This document shows, piece by piece, positions 7,840-19,356 of a stretch of DNA of 64,000 bases; within the stretch, counting starts at the first letter, position 1, and each line of letters starts with the position of its first letter. The stretch spans positions 992,001 to 1,056,000 of the forward strand of contig NZ_SRLA01000001.1 of NCBI RefSeq assembly GCF_004745825.1, written 5' to 3'. Position numbers and translations under genes: made by a program. Source of the stretch: Hymenobacter fodinae. GTDB taxonomy: Bacteria; Bacteroidota; Bacteroidia; Cytophagales; Hymenobacteraceae. The notes beneath the pieces are model-generated. The model worked only from the letters and a program-made list of their open reading frames with translations. It made no database searches and was not told the origin of the DNA.

Positions 7840-9081
7840 ATGTCGCTGTCTCCACCAGCGGAGTCACCTGCGCGTGCCTCTGCCATCTCTCCCTCAACCA
7901 CAACTTCTGCATCTGGCGAAACCCTACGCTATGCTCTGCCAGATTTAGTTTGCTTTGCTCATTTGCATTGGGACTTTGTATGGCAGCGCCCTCAACATTT
8001 GCTTTCCCGCTTCGCGCAGCACGGTCGCGTGTTTTATGTAGAAGAGCCCTTCTATCACGCCGACGACCTGATTGAGCCTCACATGGAGGTGAAGGAGCGC
8101 CAAAACGGTGTTAAAGTATTGGTAGTGCATCTGCCCGCTCGTCTGCGTGGCCAAGACGATGCCGCCGACCAAGCTCAAGAAGAAGTGTTGGCTAACTACT
8201 TCCGGGAGCAGCACATTGAGAAATACATTTTCTGGTACTATACCCCCATGGCGCTGGGCAAGTCGCGCTCCTTCCAACCCGTCCTGACGGTGTACGACTG
8301 CATGGACGAGCTGGCCGCCTTTAAATTTGCTCCACCCGCTCTGCGCGAGCGGGAGCAGGAGTTGTTTAAAAAAGCCGCGCTGGTATTTACCGGCGGCCAC
8401 ACGCTTTACGAAGCTAAAAGCCAGCAGCACGACGATGCGCACCCCTTCCCCAGCAGCATCGATAAGGTGCACTTCGGGCAGGCCCGGCAACCACAAGCCG
8501 ACCCCGCCGACCAGGCCGGCATTGCGCACCCACGGGTAGGGTTCTTTGGAGTAGTAGACGAGCGCCTCGACATTGAATTGTTGCGCCAGTTGGCCGATGC
8601 TCACCCCGAGTGGCAATTCGTGATTATTGGGCCCGTAGTGAAGATTGACCCTGCTGTTTTGCCTCGTCAGCAGAACGTGCACTACCTCGGCGGCAAAGAC
8701 TATCAGGAACTGCCTTCGTATTTGAGCGGTTGGGATGTAGCCACGTTGCTATTTGCTGATAACGAGAGCACCAAGTTTATCTCGCCCACTAAAACTCCCG
8801 AATACCTGGCCGCCGGACGGCCAGTCGTGAGTACCCCCATCCGCGACGTAGTTCGGCCCTACGGCGAACTGAACCTCGTCCAGATTGCCGCTACGGCAGA
8901 TGAATTCGGTAAGGCCATTGAAAAAGCCCTGACCCAGGCACAGGACGCCGACTGGCGCCAACGCACCGATGACTACTTGGCTACTATCTCTTGGGACCAA
9001 ACCTGGGAACAGATGGTACGGCTGATGCAGCAGAAACTTGCGCCTGCTACCAGCAAACCGCTTACCGCAGCTCTTTCCTAG
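7840..9081 (+). CDS. Glycosyltransferase (GT4-like)
   Basis: A 413-residue cytoplasmic glycosyltransferase. After a Ser/Pro/Thr-rich N terminus (residues 1-28), the acceptor half contains DLVCFAHLHWDFVWQRPQHLL and VLTVYDCMDELAAF. The donor half contains VGFFGVVDERLDIELL, FVIIGPVVKID and the nucleotide-sugar region KTPEYLAAGRPVVSTPIRDV (about residues 310-330). It lies 66 bases upstream of glf, and this pairing points to synthesis of a galactofuranose-containing or other surface glycan. Exact donor unknown. The stop codon TAG lies inside a CCTAGGCC copy of the iterated motif. Confidence 0.88.
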   Translation: MSLSPPAESPARASAISPSTTTSASGETLRYALPDLVCFAHLHWDFVWQRPQHLLSRFAQHGRVFYVEEPFYHADDLIEPHMEVKERQNGVKVLVVHLPARLRGQDDAADQAQEEVLANYFREQHIEKYIFWYYTPMALGKSRSFQPVLTVYDCMDELAAFKFAPPALREREQELFKKAALVFTGGHTLYEAKSQQHDDAHPFPSSIDKVHFGQARQPQADPADQAGIAHPRVGFFGVVDERLDIELLRQLADAHPEWQFVIIGPVVKIDPAVLPRQQNVHYLGGKDYQELPSYLSGWDVATLLFADNESTKFISPTKTPEYLAAGRPVVSTPIRDVVRPYGELNLVQIAATADEFGKAIEKALTQAQDADWRQRTDDYLATISWDQTWEQMVRLMQQKLAPATSKPLTAALS

Positions 9082-9147
9082 GCCTGCACGCTACTTACTC
9101 CATCACCTGTTCTTTCCCCCTCATTTCTTTCCAAACACCGCTTCGTT

Positions 9148-10329
9148 ATGTTCGATTATCTCATCGTAGGGGCCGGCTTCGCTGGCAGCGTATTGGCCGA
9201 GCGGCTTGCGACTCGTTCCAATAAAAAGGTACTGGTGGTGGACAAGCGCAACCACATTGCTGGCAACGCTTATGACCATTACAACGAAGAGGGTATCCTG
9301 GTCCACAAATACGGACCCCACATCTTCCATACAAACTCGAAAGACGTATTCGAATACCTTTCCAATTTCACCGATTGGCGTCCGTATGAGCACCGCGTAT
9401 TGGCTTCCGTAGATGGCCAGCACGTGCCCATGCCCATCAACCTCGATACCATTAACATGCTGTACGGCCTCTCGCTGAACAGCTTTGAGGTAGAGCAGTT
9501 CCTGGAGTCGCTGGCCGAGAGCGTGCCAGTTATCAAGACCTCCGAGGACGTAGTAGTAAGCAAAGTTGGCCGCGAGCTGTACGAGAAGTTCTTCCGTAAC
9601 TACACCCGCAAGCAGTGGGGCATGGACCCCTCGGAGCTGGATAAGTCGGTAACGAGCCGCGTGCCTACCCGCACCAACCGCGACAACCGCTACTTCACCG
9701 ACACCTATCAGGCCATGCCTCTGCACGGCTACACCCGCATGTTCGAGAACATGCTGAATCACCCCAACATCAAGGTGATGCTCAACACCGACTACCACGA
9801 CATCATTGACTTCATTCCCTTCAAGGAAATGATTTTCACGGGTCCGGTAGATGAGTACTTCGACTTCAAATACGGCAAGCTGCCCTACCGCTCATTGGAG
9901 TTCAAGCACGAAACGCTTAACACCGAGCAGTTCCTGCCCGCTCCGGTAGTAAACTACCCCAACGAGCACCTCTACACCCGCATTACGGAGTTCAAGCAGC
10001 TTACGGGCCAGCAGCACCCCAAAACCAGCGTGGTGTATGAGTACCCCAAAGCCGAGGGCGACCCATACTACCCCGTACCACGCCTCGAAAACGCCGAACT
10101 GTACAACAAGTACAAGAAGCTGGCCGATGAGACGCCCAAAGTGCACTTCGTAGGCCGCTTGGCTACGTACAAGTACTATAACATGGACCAGGTAGTAGCG
10201 CAAGCCCTCACCTTGTACAAAAAACTTACGGAGAAAACCGAAGAAGCGCAGAAGACCGTAGTGCCAGCTATTACGGGCTCTCCGTCGATTATCAATAAGC
10301 TCGTACCGCGCGATCCGGCCAAGGAATAG
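9148..10329 (+). CDS. glf: UDP-galactopyranose mutase
   Basis: Glf converts UDP-galactopyranose to UDP-galactofuranose with reduced FAD. The protein is 393 residues, normal for the family. The N-terminal FAD-binding motif is YLIVGAGFAGSVLAERL. Further hallmarks are RNHIAGNAYD, HKYGPHIFHTNS, KQWGMDPSELD, MPLHGYTRMFENML, FTGPVDEYFDFKYGKLPYRS and a C-terminal VGRLATYKYYNMDQVV. It follows the glycosyltransferase gene and precedes the GH1/RmlD pair, which supports a role in making a galactofuranose surface sugar. A palindromic element follows the stop and may end or attenuate transcription. Confidence 0.96.
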   Translation: MFDYLIVGAGFAGSVLAERLATRSNKKVLVVDKRNHIAGNAYDHYNEEGILVHKYGPHIFHTNSKDVFEYLSNFTDWRPYEHRVLASVDGQHVPMPINLDTINMLYGLSLNSFEVEQFLESLAESVPVIKTSEDVVVSKVGRELYEKFFRNYTRKQWGMDPSELDKSVTSRVPTRTNRDNRYFTDTYQAMPLHGYTRMFENMLNHPNIKVMLNTDYHDIIDFIPFKEMIFTGPVDEYFDFKYGKLPYRSLEFKHETLNTEQFLPAPVVNYPNEHLYTRITEFKQLTGQQHPKTSVVYEYPKAEGDPYYPVPRLENAELYNKYKKLADETPKVHFVGRLATYKYYNMDQVVAQALTLYKKLTEKTEEAQKTVVPAITGSPSIINKLVPRDPAKE

Positions 10330-10356
10330 CGGTTTTTACAACTGGCTGCCAGATGC

Positions 10357-10446
10357 TGTCATTCTGGGCTCGTGATGGAAAGTGTACTGGTTGCTAGGCC
10401 ACTCGGCTGGTAACGGTAGGCTTCTCCTCACTAGCCCAGAATGACA
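10357..10446. repeat. Palindromic intergenic element with 14-bp arms
   Basis: TGTCATTCTGGGCT (10357-10370) and AGCCCAGAATGACA (10433-10446) are exact inverted repeats 62 bases apart. The spacer contains a CTAGGCCACT copy of the iterated motif. The GTCATTCYG core is shared with the element at 4354-4443. It lies between glf and the GH1 gene and could form a terminator or mRNA-stabilising hairpin. Confidence 0.6.
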
Positions 10447-10514
10447 GATCTGTTTTCAGGTGTTGCTAACTCAACACTACGCCATCTGAACCTGCAGCCA
10501 TAAATGAAAGCAGC

Positions 10515-11828
10515 ATGGAACATGTTGAAATGTGGGGCGGCGTAGAATGCACCATCCGGCGAATTGGAAATGGGTATTCTGACCAGCTGGTAAGCAGTGG
10601 CCACCGGGACCGACTAGAGGACCTGGACCTGATTGCTGAGCTGGGAATCCGTAAGCTGCGTTACCCCATTTTGTGGGAGCAAGTAGCTCCCGAAAGTCTA
10701 GACAACCCCGACTGGACCTGGACCGATGAGCGAATGGCTCGTCTGCAAGAACTGGGCATCGACCCCATTGTGACGCTGCTCCACCACGGCAGCGGCCCGC
10801 GCTACACGGCGCTACACAAGAAAAACTTTGTACCGGGGCTGGCCCACTTCGCCAAAATGGTAGCTGAGCGCTACCCCTGGATCAAGCACTACACGCCCGT
10901 AAACGAGCCCCTGACTACGGCGCGCTTCAGCGGCCTCTACGGTATCTGGTACCCCCACGGCCTCGACGACCAAACCTTCGTTCGGATTCAGCTCAACCAC
11001 ATCAAGGGCACCCGCGAGGCCATGAAGGCTATCCGGCAGGTGACCCCCGATGCTCAATTAGTACAGACCGAGGATCTGGGCAAAACGCACTGTACGCCCC
11101 AACTGGTCTACCAGGCTGAGTTTGAAAACAACCGGCGCTGGCTCACTTTCGACCTACTCTGCGGACGTATCAACGAGCAGCACCCCCTGTGGAACTACCT
11201 CCGCGAGAATGGCGCTTCCAGCGCCGAGCTGCTAAATCTAGTACACGATCCGCTGCCTCCTGATGTGTTGGGTATCAACTACTACATCACCAGTGAGCGG
11301 TTCCTCGACGAAAACCATCAGCACTTTCCTGCTCAACACCTGCGCCAAAGCGAAGCCCGTGTAAACTACGCCGACGTAGAAGCCGTGCGAGTGCAACGCG
11401 TGCGGTTGGCCGGGGTGCATGACCTACTCTTGGAAGCCTGGGAGCGGTACCAGTTGCCCATTGCCATTACGGAGGTGCACCTGCAATGCACCCGCGAGGA
11501 GCAAATGCGCTGGATTCAGTATGCCTGGGATGCGGCAAACAAGCTGAAGGAAGAGGGGGTAGATATGCGCGCCATCACCATTTGGTCGTTGCTGGGCGCT
11601 TACGACTGGAATACCCTGCTTACCCAAGAGGGCGCCTACTACGAGAGCGGTGTATTCGATCTGCGCGGCGGCAGCCCCAGGCCTACGGCTCTTTTCAAAA
11701 TGGTGAAAAGCCTAGCCACGCAGGGCCACTACAACCACCCGCTACTACATAATAAAGGATGGTGGGAGCGAGACGACCGTTTTGTGTACCACCATCACCG
11801 ACCTACCACCAACACCCTTGAGCTATGA
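10515..11828 (+). CDS. Glycoside hydrolase family 1 (beta-glycosidase-like) protein
   Basis: A 437-residue TIM-barrel protein of the GH1/clan GH-A type. The acid/base glutamate is in HYTPVNEPLTT (Glu131) and the nucleophile in IAITEVHLQC (Glu320). LGINYYIT and AITIWSLLGAYDWN match the later beta strands. There is no signal peptide, so it is cytoplasmic. The last codons overlap the start of the RmlD-like gene (ATGA at 11825-11828), so the two are translationally coupled. In a surface-sugar cluster such an enzyme may trim or transfer a glycan precursor rather than digest food sugar, which is my inference. Confidence 0.9.
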   Translation: MEHVEMWGGVECTIRRIGNGYSDQLVSSGHRDRLEDLDLIAELGIRKLRYPILWEQVAPESLDNPDWTWTDERMARLQELGIDPIVTLLHHGSGPRYTALHKKNFVPGLAHFAKMVAERYPWIKHYTPVNEPLTTARFSGLYGIWYPHGLDDQTFVRIQLNHIKGTREAMKAIRQVTPDAQLVQTEDLGKTHCTPQLVYQAEFENNRRWLTFDLLCGRINEQHPLWNYLRENGASSAELLNLVHDPLPPDVLGINYYITSERFLDENHQHFPAQHLRQSEARVNYADVEAVRVQRVRLAGVHDLLLEAWERYQLPIAITEVHLQCTREEQMRWIQYAWDAANKLKEEGVDMRAITIWSLLGAYDWNTLLTQEGAYYESGVFDLRGGSPRPTALFKMVKSLATQGHYNHPLLHNKGWWERDDRFVYHHHRPTTNTLEL

Positions 11829-12754
11829 GAGTACTTGACCTTCACGAAGTAAACGCCAGCTTGCCCCCGGTGCAGCCCCTGCTGATTACCGGCGCCAACG
11901 GCACGCTAGGCCAGGCGTTTAAGCGCCTCTGTGGCGTCCGGGGTATAGATGTAATTGCCCTGGGCCGCGCAGAGCTGGATATTTCTGATCCGCTGGAAGT
12001 AGAAAGAGCCCTGGCTCATTACAACCCCTGGGCTGTAGTAAACACGGCTGGCTATGTGCGAGTAGACGATGCGGAGCACGAATACGCCCGCTGCTACCGC
12101 GAAAACACCACGGGCCCCTCCGTGTTGGCAGCCGCCTGTGCATACCGCGATATTCAGCTGCTGACTTTCTCCTCCGACCTAGTGTTCGACGGCAATAAGT
12201 CGGAAGCCTACGTGGAGAACGACACGCCGCGCCCCCTAAATGTGTATGGCAACAGCAAGCGCTTAGCTGAGCGTGATGTACTGCTACGTATGCCCGAGGC
12301 GCTAGTCGTAAGAACGAGTGCGTTTTTTAGCCCCTGGGATGAGTACAACTTTGTGTATTCAGCTCTGCGTGCGGCGCATAAAAACCAGCCCTTCGAAGCC
12401 GCCGATGATGTGCTGATATCACCAACCTTCGTACCCGATCTGGTGAACGTGGCCCTTGACCTGCTCATTGATGAGGAGCGTGGTGTGTGGCATCTCGCCA
12501 ACCAAGGCTCCTACACCTGGGCCGACTTAGCCCGCTTAGCTGCTGATATGGCTGGCCTCAATACCTCTTTTGTGGTACCGCGCGCCGTGCAAATCCTAGG
12601 CCTAGCGGCTGCCCGGCCCACCTACAGCGTGTTAGGCAGCAAGCAAGGTAACCTGTTGCCCTCCGTAGAAGAACGACTGTACGGCTGCGTAACGGAGGTA
12701 ATGGAAACTATCAAGCAGGCGGCAGTTGATGAGCCAATGGCCGTTGCTTCCTAG
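11825..12754 (+). CDS. RmlD-like sugar nucleotide reductase (SDR family)
   Basis: A 309-residue extended short-chain dehydrogenase. The NAD(P)-binding loop is LLITGANGTLGQAFKRL (about residues 20-36). Further RmlD-like features are AVVNTAGYVRVDDAE, LLTFSSDLVFDG and the catalytic pair YGNSK (about residues 140-144). Family members reduce dTDP-4-keto-6-deoxy sugars to dTDP-rhamnose or similar nucleotide sugars. No rmlA/B/C genes are in view, so the substrate is open. Its start overlaps the GH1 stop by four bases. Confidence 0.9.
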   Translation: MRVLDLHEVNASLPPVQPLLITGANGTLGQAFKRLCGVRGIDVIALGRAELDISDPLEVERALAHYNPWAVVNTAGYVRVDDAEHEYARCYRENTTGPSVLAAACAYRDIQLLTFSSDLVFDGNKSEAYVENDTPRPLNVYGNSKRLAERDVLLRMPEALVVRTSAFFSPWDEYNFVYSALRAAHKNQPFEAADDVLISPTFVPDLVNVALDLLIDEERGVWHLANQGSYTWADLARLAADMAGLNTSFVVPRAVQILGLAAARPTYSVLGSKQGNLLPSVEERLYGCVTEVMETIKQAAVDEPMAVAS

Positions 12755-12823
12755 AGGAGCCGGTTAAGTACACTTACCTGCTGCTATCAGAGTACTTCCC
12801 GACCTAAAATTCTTCCTTTCGTG

Positions 12824-12858
12824 GAAACCCCGCAGTCTCATCGAGGCAGCGGGGTTTC
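12824..12858 (+). terminator. Hairpin after the sugar cluster
   Basis: GAAACCCCGC (12824-12833) pairs with GCGGGGTTTC (12849-12858) over a 15-base loop. The following run is mixed (GTCGTTATGG), so this is a strong hairpin with a weak T tract. It closes the GH1/RmlD operon before the acyltransferase gene. Confidence 0.6.
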
Positions 12859-12938
12859 GTCGTTATGGTCTAGGCCAGTAGCGAGGTAGGGGTGAGATTA
12901 ACCTGTAATTTGCACCCCGCTACTCTGCCTCAGTATCT

Positions 12939-13967
12939 ATGCAAAACAACTTCGACGCGGTGCGGCTAGGCCTAGCCCTCATTGTCGTGTTATGCCACTT
13001 GGCCGTGCTAACGGAGCTGCCGGCGTTTCAGCCCTTTCTAACGTATTTATCGGCTGACTTTGCAGTAAAGGGGTTTTTCGTGCTTAGCGGCTGCCTGGTC
13101 ACGCAAAGCTTTCTGCGCAGCAGCTCCGTACTTGAATATGCTGAGAAGCGGGTGCGCCGGGTGTATCCGGCTTACCTAACTACCATCTTGGTAGCGTGGC
13201 TGATAGGCCTAGCCGCTACCAGATTGTCCGCTATAGAATTCCTGCGCTCAAAGGAGGCCTACAAGTATATCGCGGCCAACGCTACCTTTCTCAACTTCCT
13301 GCAGCCCACCTTGCCCGGCGTATTTGTGCAGCACCCAGTGCCGGTCATGAATGCCTCCCTCTGGACGATTAAAGTAGAGTTGTGCCTCTACTGCTGCGTG
13401 CCGATCCTAGTGTTTTTGTTCCGTCGCCTGGGGGCGTATACGGCTGTGGCGATATGCTTCGTACTAGCCCTGGGGTGGGAGTGGGGGTTAGGCCAAGTGG
13501 CCGGGCTAAGCCCGAAGATGGTAGCCGAACTGAGTCGGCAATTTCCGGGCATGCTGCACTTGTTTGCCTTAGGCGCTTTGTTTGGCGTGGAAGAGCGGCG
13601 CCTAGGCCAGTACCTAGGGTGGGTAGTGCTGGCGGCAGCGCCGTTGTTTTGGCTGCTGCATGAGCATAGCCTCCGGGTGGTAATAGAGCCCATCTGCTAC
13701 GCCTCCGTGGTGCTGTTTCTTTCCAAGCGGCTGCGCTTTCAGCTCCGCGCCGGAAAGTGGGGAGATTTATCCTATGGGGTGTACTTATTGCACTTTCCTA
13801 TAATCCAGTTGTTACTACATATGGGCCTGTTTCGTGGGAACCCGTGGTTGGCGCTGGCGCTGTTGTTGCTAACGGTTCTTGCCGCCGCATTTCTCTTGTG
13901 GCACGGGGTAGAAAAGCCCTGGCTTAAGCGAAATTCGCACTACGTTGCGGCCGAAATAGTTAGATAA
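12939..13967 (+). CDS. Acyltransferase family 3 membrane protein
   Basis: A 342-residue integral membrane protein with about ten hydrophobic segments. The N terminus NNFDAVRLGLALIVVLCHLAVL carries the conserved Arg9 and His20 of the AT3/OafA/NodX family. The reentrant region AVKGFFVLSGCLVTQSFLR and EKRVRRVYPAY are also typical. These proteins O-acetylate or O-acylate surface polysaccharides across the inner membrane. It sits just after the sugar cluster, so it probably decorates that glycan. Length matches the single-domain form. Confidence 0.9.
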   Translation: MQNNFDAVRLGLALIVVLCHLAVLTELPAFQPFLTYLSADFAVKGFFVLSGCLVTQSFLRSSSVLEYAEKRVRRVYPAYLTTILVAWLIGLAATRLSAIEFLRSKEAYKYIAANATFLNFLQPTLPGVFVQHPVPVMNASLWTIKVELCLYCCVPILVFLFRRLGAYTAVAICFVLALGWEWGLGQVAGLSPKMVAELSRQFPGMLHLFALGALFGVEERRLGQYLGWVVLAAAPLFWLLHEHSLRVVIEPICYASVVLFLSKRLRFQLRAGKWGDLSYGVYLLHFPIIQLLLHMGLFRGNPWLALALLLLTVLAAAFLLWHGVEKPWLKRNSHYVAAEIVR

Positions 13968-14137
13968 ATTAGTTGGGGCTCCTCTCAAGCCTAAGTCGCC
14001 CGCTGCTTGTCAGCCGCGCCACCCGGCAATTGGCCAAAATCGGTCAGATTGACGGTGCGTTATGATATGGGGCGATTTTGGCTAGAAATCTTGTAAATTT
14101 GAGGTGCGCCCCGGCGTTTCAATTAAGGTAAACCAGC

Positions 14138-17545
<3,408 letters not shown>

Positions 17546-17565
17546 GAAAACCAGGGTTTTATAAG

Positions 17566-17598
17566 CGGGCCGCGTTTCCAATCTGGAAGCGCGGCCCG
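17566..17598 (+). terminator. Intrinsic terminator of secA
   Basis: CGGGCCGCGTTTCC (17566-17579) pairs with GGAAGCGCGGCCCG (17585-17598) with one mismatch and a 5-base loop. TTTGTTG follows. It lies 21 bases after the secA stop. Confidence 0.8.
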
Positions 17599-17715
17599 TT
17601 TGTTGTAGGGCCCTTTCGTCGCTCTACAGACCTTCCCGCAAGGTTAGCGTATGAGCGGTTATGTACCTACGTCAATCAACCAAACGCGCACTACCAAGTT
17701 CGCGCTACATCCCCC

Positions 17716-17723
17716 TACCTTTG
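17716..17723 (+). promoter_or_regulatory. -7 box TACCTTTG immediately before deoC
   Basis: TACCTTTG ends 4 bases before the GTG start of deoC at 17728. With the usual Bacteroidota distance from the box to the transcription start, the mRNA would begin at or within a few bases of the start codon, giving a leaderless message. Confidence 0.6.
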
Positions 17724-17727
17724 CCCC

Positions 17728-18399
17728 GTGAACCTCGCCTCGTACATCGACCACACTCTCCTCAAGCCTGACGCGCAACCCGAACAGATTGAACAACTCT
17801 GCCAGGAGGCCGCCGAACATCAGTTTGCCAGCGTGTGTGTGCCGCCATGCTACGTGCGCCTAGCGGTAGAAAACCTGCGAGATACGGGCGTGCCGGTGTG
17901 CACGGTTATTGGCTTCCCGCTGGGGTATGGCCTAGCTAAGGTAAAGTTCTTCGAAGGGCACCAAGCCCTGTCGGAAGGCGCGACGGAGCTGGATATGGTC
18001 ATCAACATTAGCGCTCTGAAAGCTGGCCGGGTAGAGGAAGTAGAGGAAGAAGTAGGGGAACTGGCTGAGCTCTGTCACCTGCGCGGCGCCATTCTCAAAG
18101 TAATTATTGAAACGGCTTTGCTGACCGAGGATGAAATTGTGCTGGCCTGTGAGATATGCGCGGAAGCCGGCGCCGATTTTGTGAAAACCTCCACGGGCTT
18201 CGCCGGCCGAGGCGCTTCCGTGGACGACATCGAGCTGATGCGCCAGTCGCTGCCCACTCACATTCGTATCAAAGCATCCGGCGGAATTCGCACGCGGGAG
18301 GCGGCGCTGGCCCTCGTGGCTGCTGGCGCCGACCGCATCGGCTCCTCAAATAGTCTGGTTCTGCTGGAAGACAACTCCCATGAAACACTCGCTTCGTAA
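17728..18399 (+). CDS. deoC: Deoxyribose-phosphate aldolase
   Basis: DeoC cleaves 2-deoxyribose-5-phosphate to acetaldehyde and glyceraldehyde-3-phosphate in nucleoside salvage. The 223-residue class I aldolase begins MNLASYIDHTLLKPDA. Catalytic residues are Asp89 in ELDMVINI, Lys124 in ILKVIIE, the Schiff-base Lys153 in FVKTSTGF, and Lys182 in IKASGGIRT. The GTG start at 17728 gives the correct family N terminus. Its last 20 bases overlap the next gene, and five genes to 21405 are packed with short gaps. Confidence 0.96.
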   Translation: MNLASYIDHTLLKPDAQPEQIEQLCQEAAEHQFASVCVPPCYVRLAVENLRDTGVPVCTVIGFPLGYGLAKVKFFEGHQALSEGATELDMVINISALKAGRVEEVEEEVGELAELCHLRGAILKVIIETALLTEDEIVLACEICAEAGADFVKTSTGFAGRGASVDDIELMRQSLPTHIRIKASGGIRTREAALALVAAGADRIGSSNSLVLLEDNSHETLAS

Positions 18400-18937
18400 C
18401 GTGCTGCTGCTTTCCACCCTGTTTTCGTTGGGCGCCTGCGCGTCGTCGGGGCCAGCGGCACCTTCCGCTTCCTCTGCTCCTGACACTACCCGTAGGCCTG
18501 CCTCCGCCGCCACCTCAGCTCCGGCCGAAGATTTGAGCAAGTACCGGCCCGTGTTTACTGCGCCCAAAGTGCCGGTTGCAGCGCCCGCCACGGCCGCTAG
18601 GCCAGTCATGCCCACCAACCAGGTAAACGCCCAGATAGAGCAGCGCCTGCGCGACCAAGCCTACACCAACAAAAACGTAAAGTATGCCCAGGGCTTCCGG
18701 ATACTGGCCTACGTGGGGCTGGAGAAGGAGCAGGCCATGAGCATCCGGCGCAATATTATTAGTCGCTACCCCGAGGAAACCGACTACCTGGCCTATAAGC
18801 AGCCCATCTTCCGCCTCTGGGTAGGCGACTACACCACGCGCCTCGAAGCCGAACAGGCTCTGCAGCGTATTAGGCTGCTGGCCCCCAAAGCACAGCTGGA
18901 GTCGTCGCAGGTATTGCTCAATAAAACAACGTTCTAG
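18380..18937 (+). CDS. SPOR domain lipoprotein
   Basis: A 185-residue lipoprotein. The signal peptide MKHSLRNVLLLSTLFSLGAC ends in a lipobox with Cys20. A Pro/Ala-rich linker (about 21-80) is followed by a C-terminal SPOR-like repeat pair (FRILAYVGLEKEQAMSIRRN and FRLWVGDYTTRLEAEQALQR). SPOR domains bind denuded glycan strands in septal peptidoglycan, so it probably acts in the periplasm at division sites. It overlaps deoC by 20 bases in another frame, which suggests coupled translation. Confidence 0.85.
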   Translation: MKHSLRNVLLLSTLFSLGACASSGPAAPSASSAPDTTRRPASAATSAPAEDLSKYRPVFTAPKVPVAAPATAARPVMPTNQVNAQIEQRLRDQAYTNKNVKYAQGFRILAYVGLEKEQAMSIRRNIISRYPEETDYLAYKQPIFRLWVGDYTTRLEAEQALQRIRLLAPKAQLESSQVLLNKTTF

Positions 18938-18939
18938 CC

Positions 18940-19335
18940 GTGCCCATTGTGCGGGAATTGCAGTGGGAGGAGCTTGACCTATTGCAGGGACTGGAAGTGG
19001 TGCCCACCGAGAACGACAATGGAGGTATTCATTTCAGCGTCGACCACCAAGGGCTGCGGCTGTTAGTAACGCTTTGGCCCCATGCTGGCGTGGTAGATGT
19101 TACATTGGTGCAACGGACGCAGCAGGCGGTGCTGCTGGATTTTACAGTAGCGGTCCGGGGCCGTATCCGATACAATAACGACAAGCGCGGCCAGTACCTG
19201 GAGTTTGCGGATTGTGTGCTGGTAAGCCGGATATCTTTTTCCGCCGAGCAGGATGAAGCGGCCTTTAACCCCAATACCTTTGGGCGGCCCATGTTACTGA
19301 CAGTGCGCCCGCACCTGAGTGTGTTGTTTGAATAG
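18940..19335 (+). CDS. Hypothetical protein, 131 aa
   Basis: A soluble 131-residue protein of mostly beta strands (LRLLVTLWPHAGVVDVTLVQ, LLDFTVAVRGRIRYNNDKRG). No signal peptide and no recognised domain. The GTG start at 18940 comes two bases after the SPOR gene stop, so it is in the same operon and translation is probably coupled. I can offer no function. Confidence 0.75.
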   Translation: MPIVRELQWEELDLLQGLEVVPTENDNGGIHFSVDHQGLRLLVTLWPHAGVVDVTLVQRTQQAVLLDFTVAVRGRIRYNNDKRGQYLEFADCVLVSRISFSAEQDEAAFNPNTFGRPMLLTVRPHLSVLFE

Positions 19336-19356
19336 TACCGTTTTACTTACCCGAGC

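Noticed and set aside
9121..9798. 225-residue minus-strand frame opposite glf
   Set aside because: Shadow of glf; no domain or start context.
12824..12858. Possible riboswitch before the acyltransferase gene
   Set aside because: The hairpin is simple and lies after the RmlD gene; no riboswitch core is seen.
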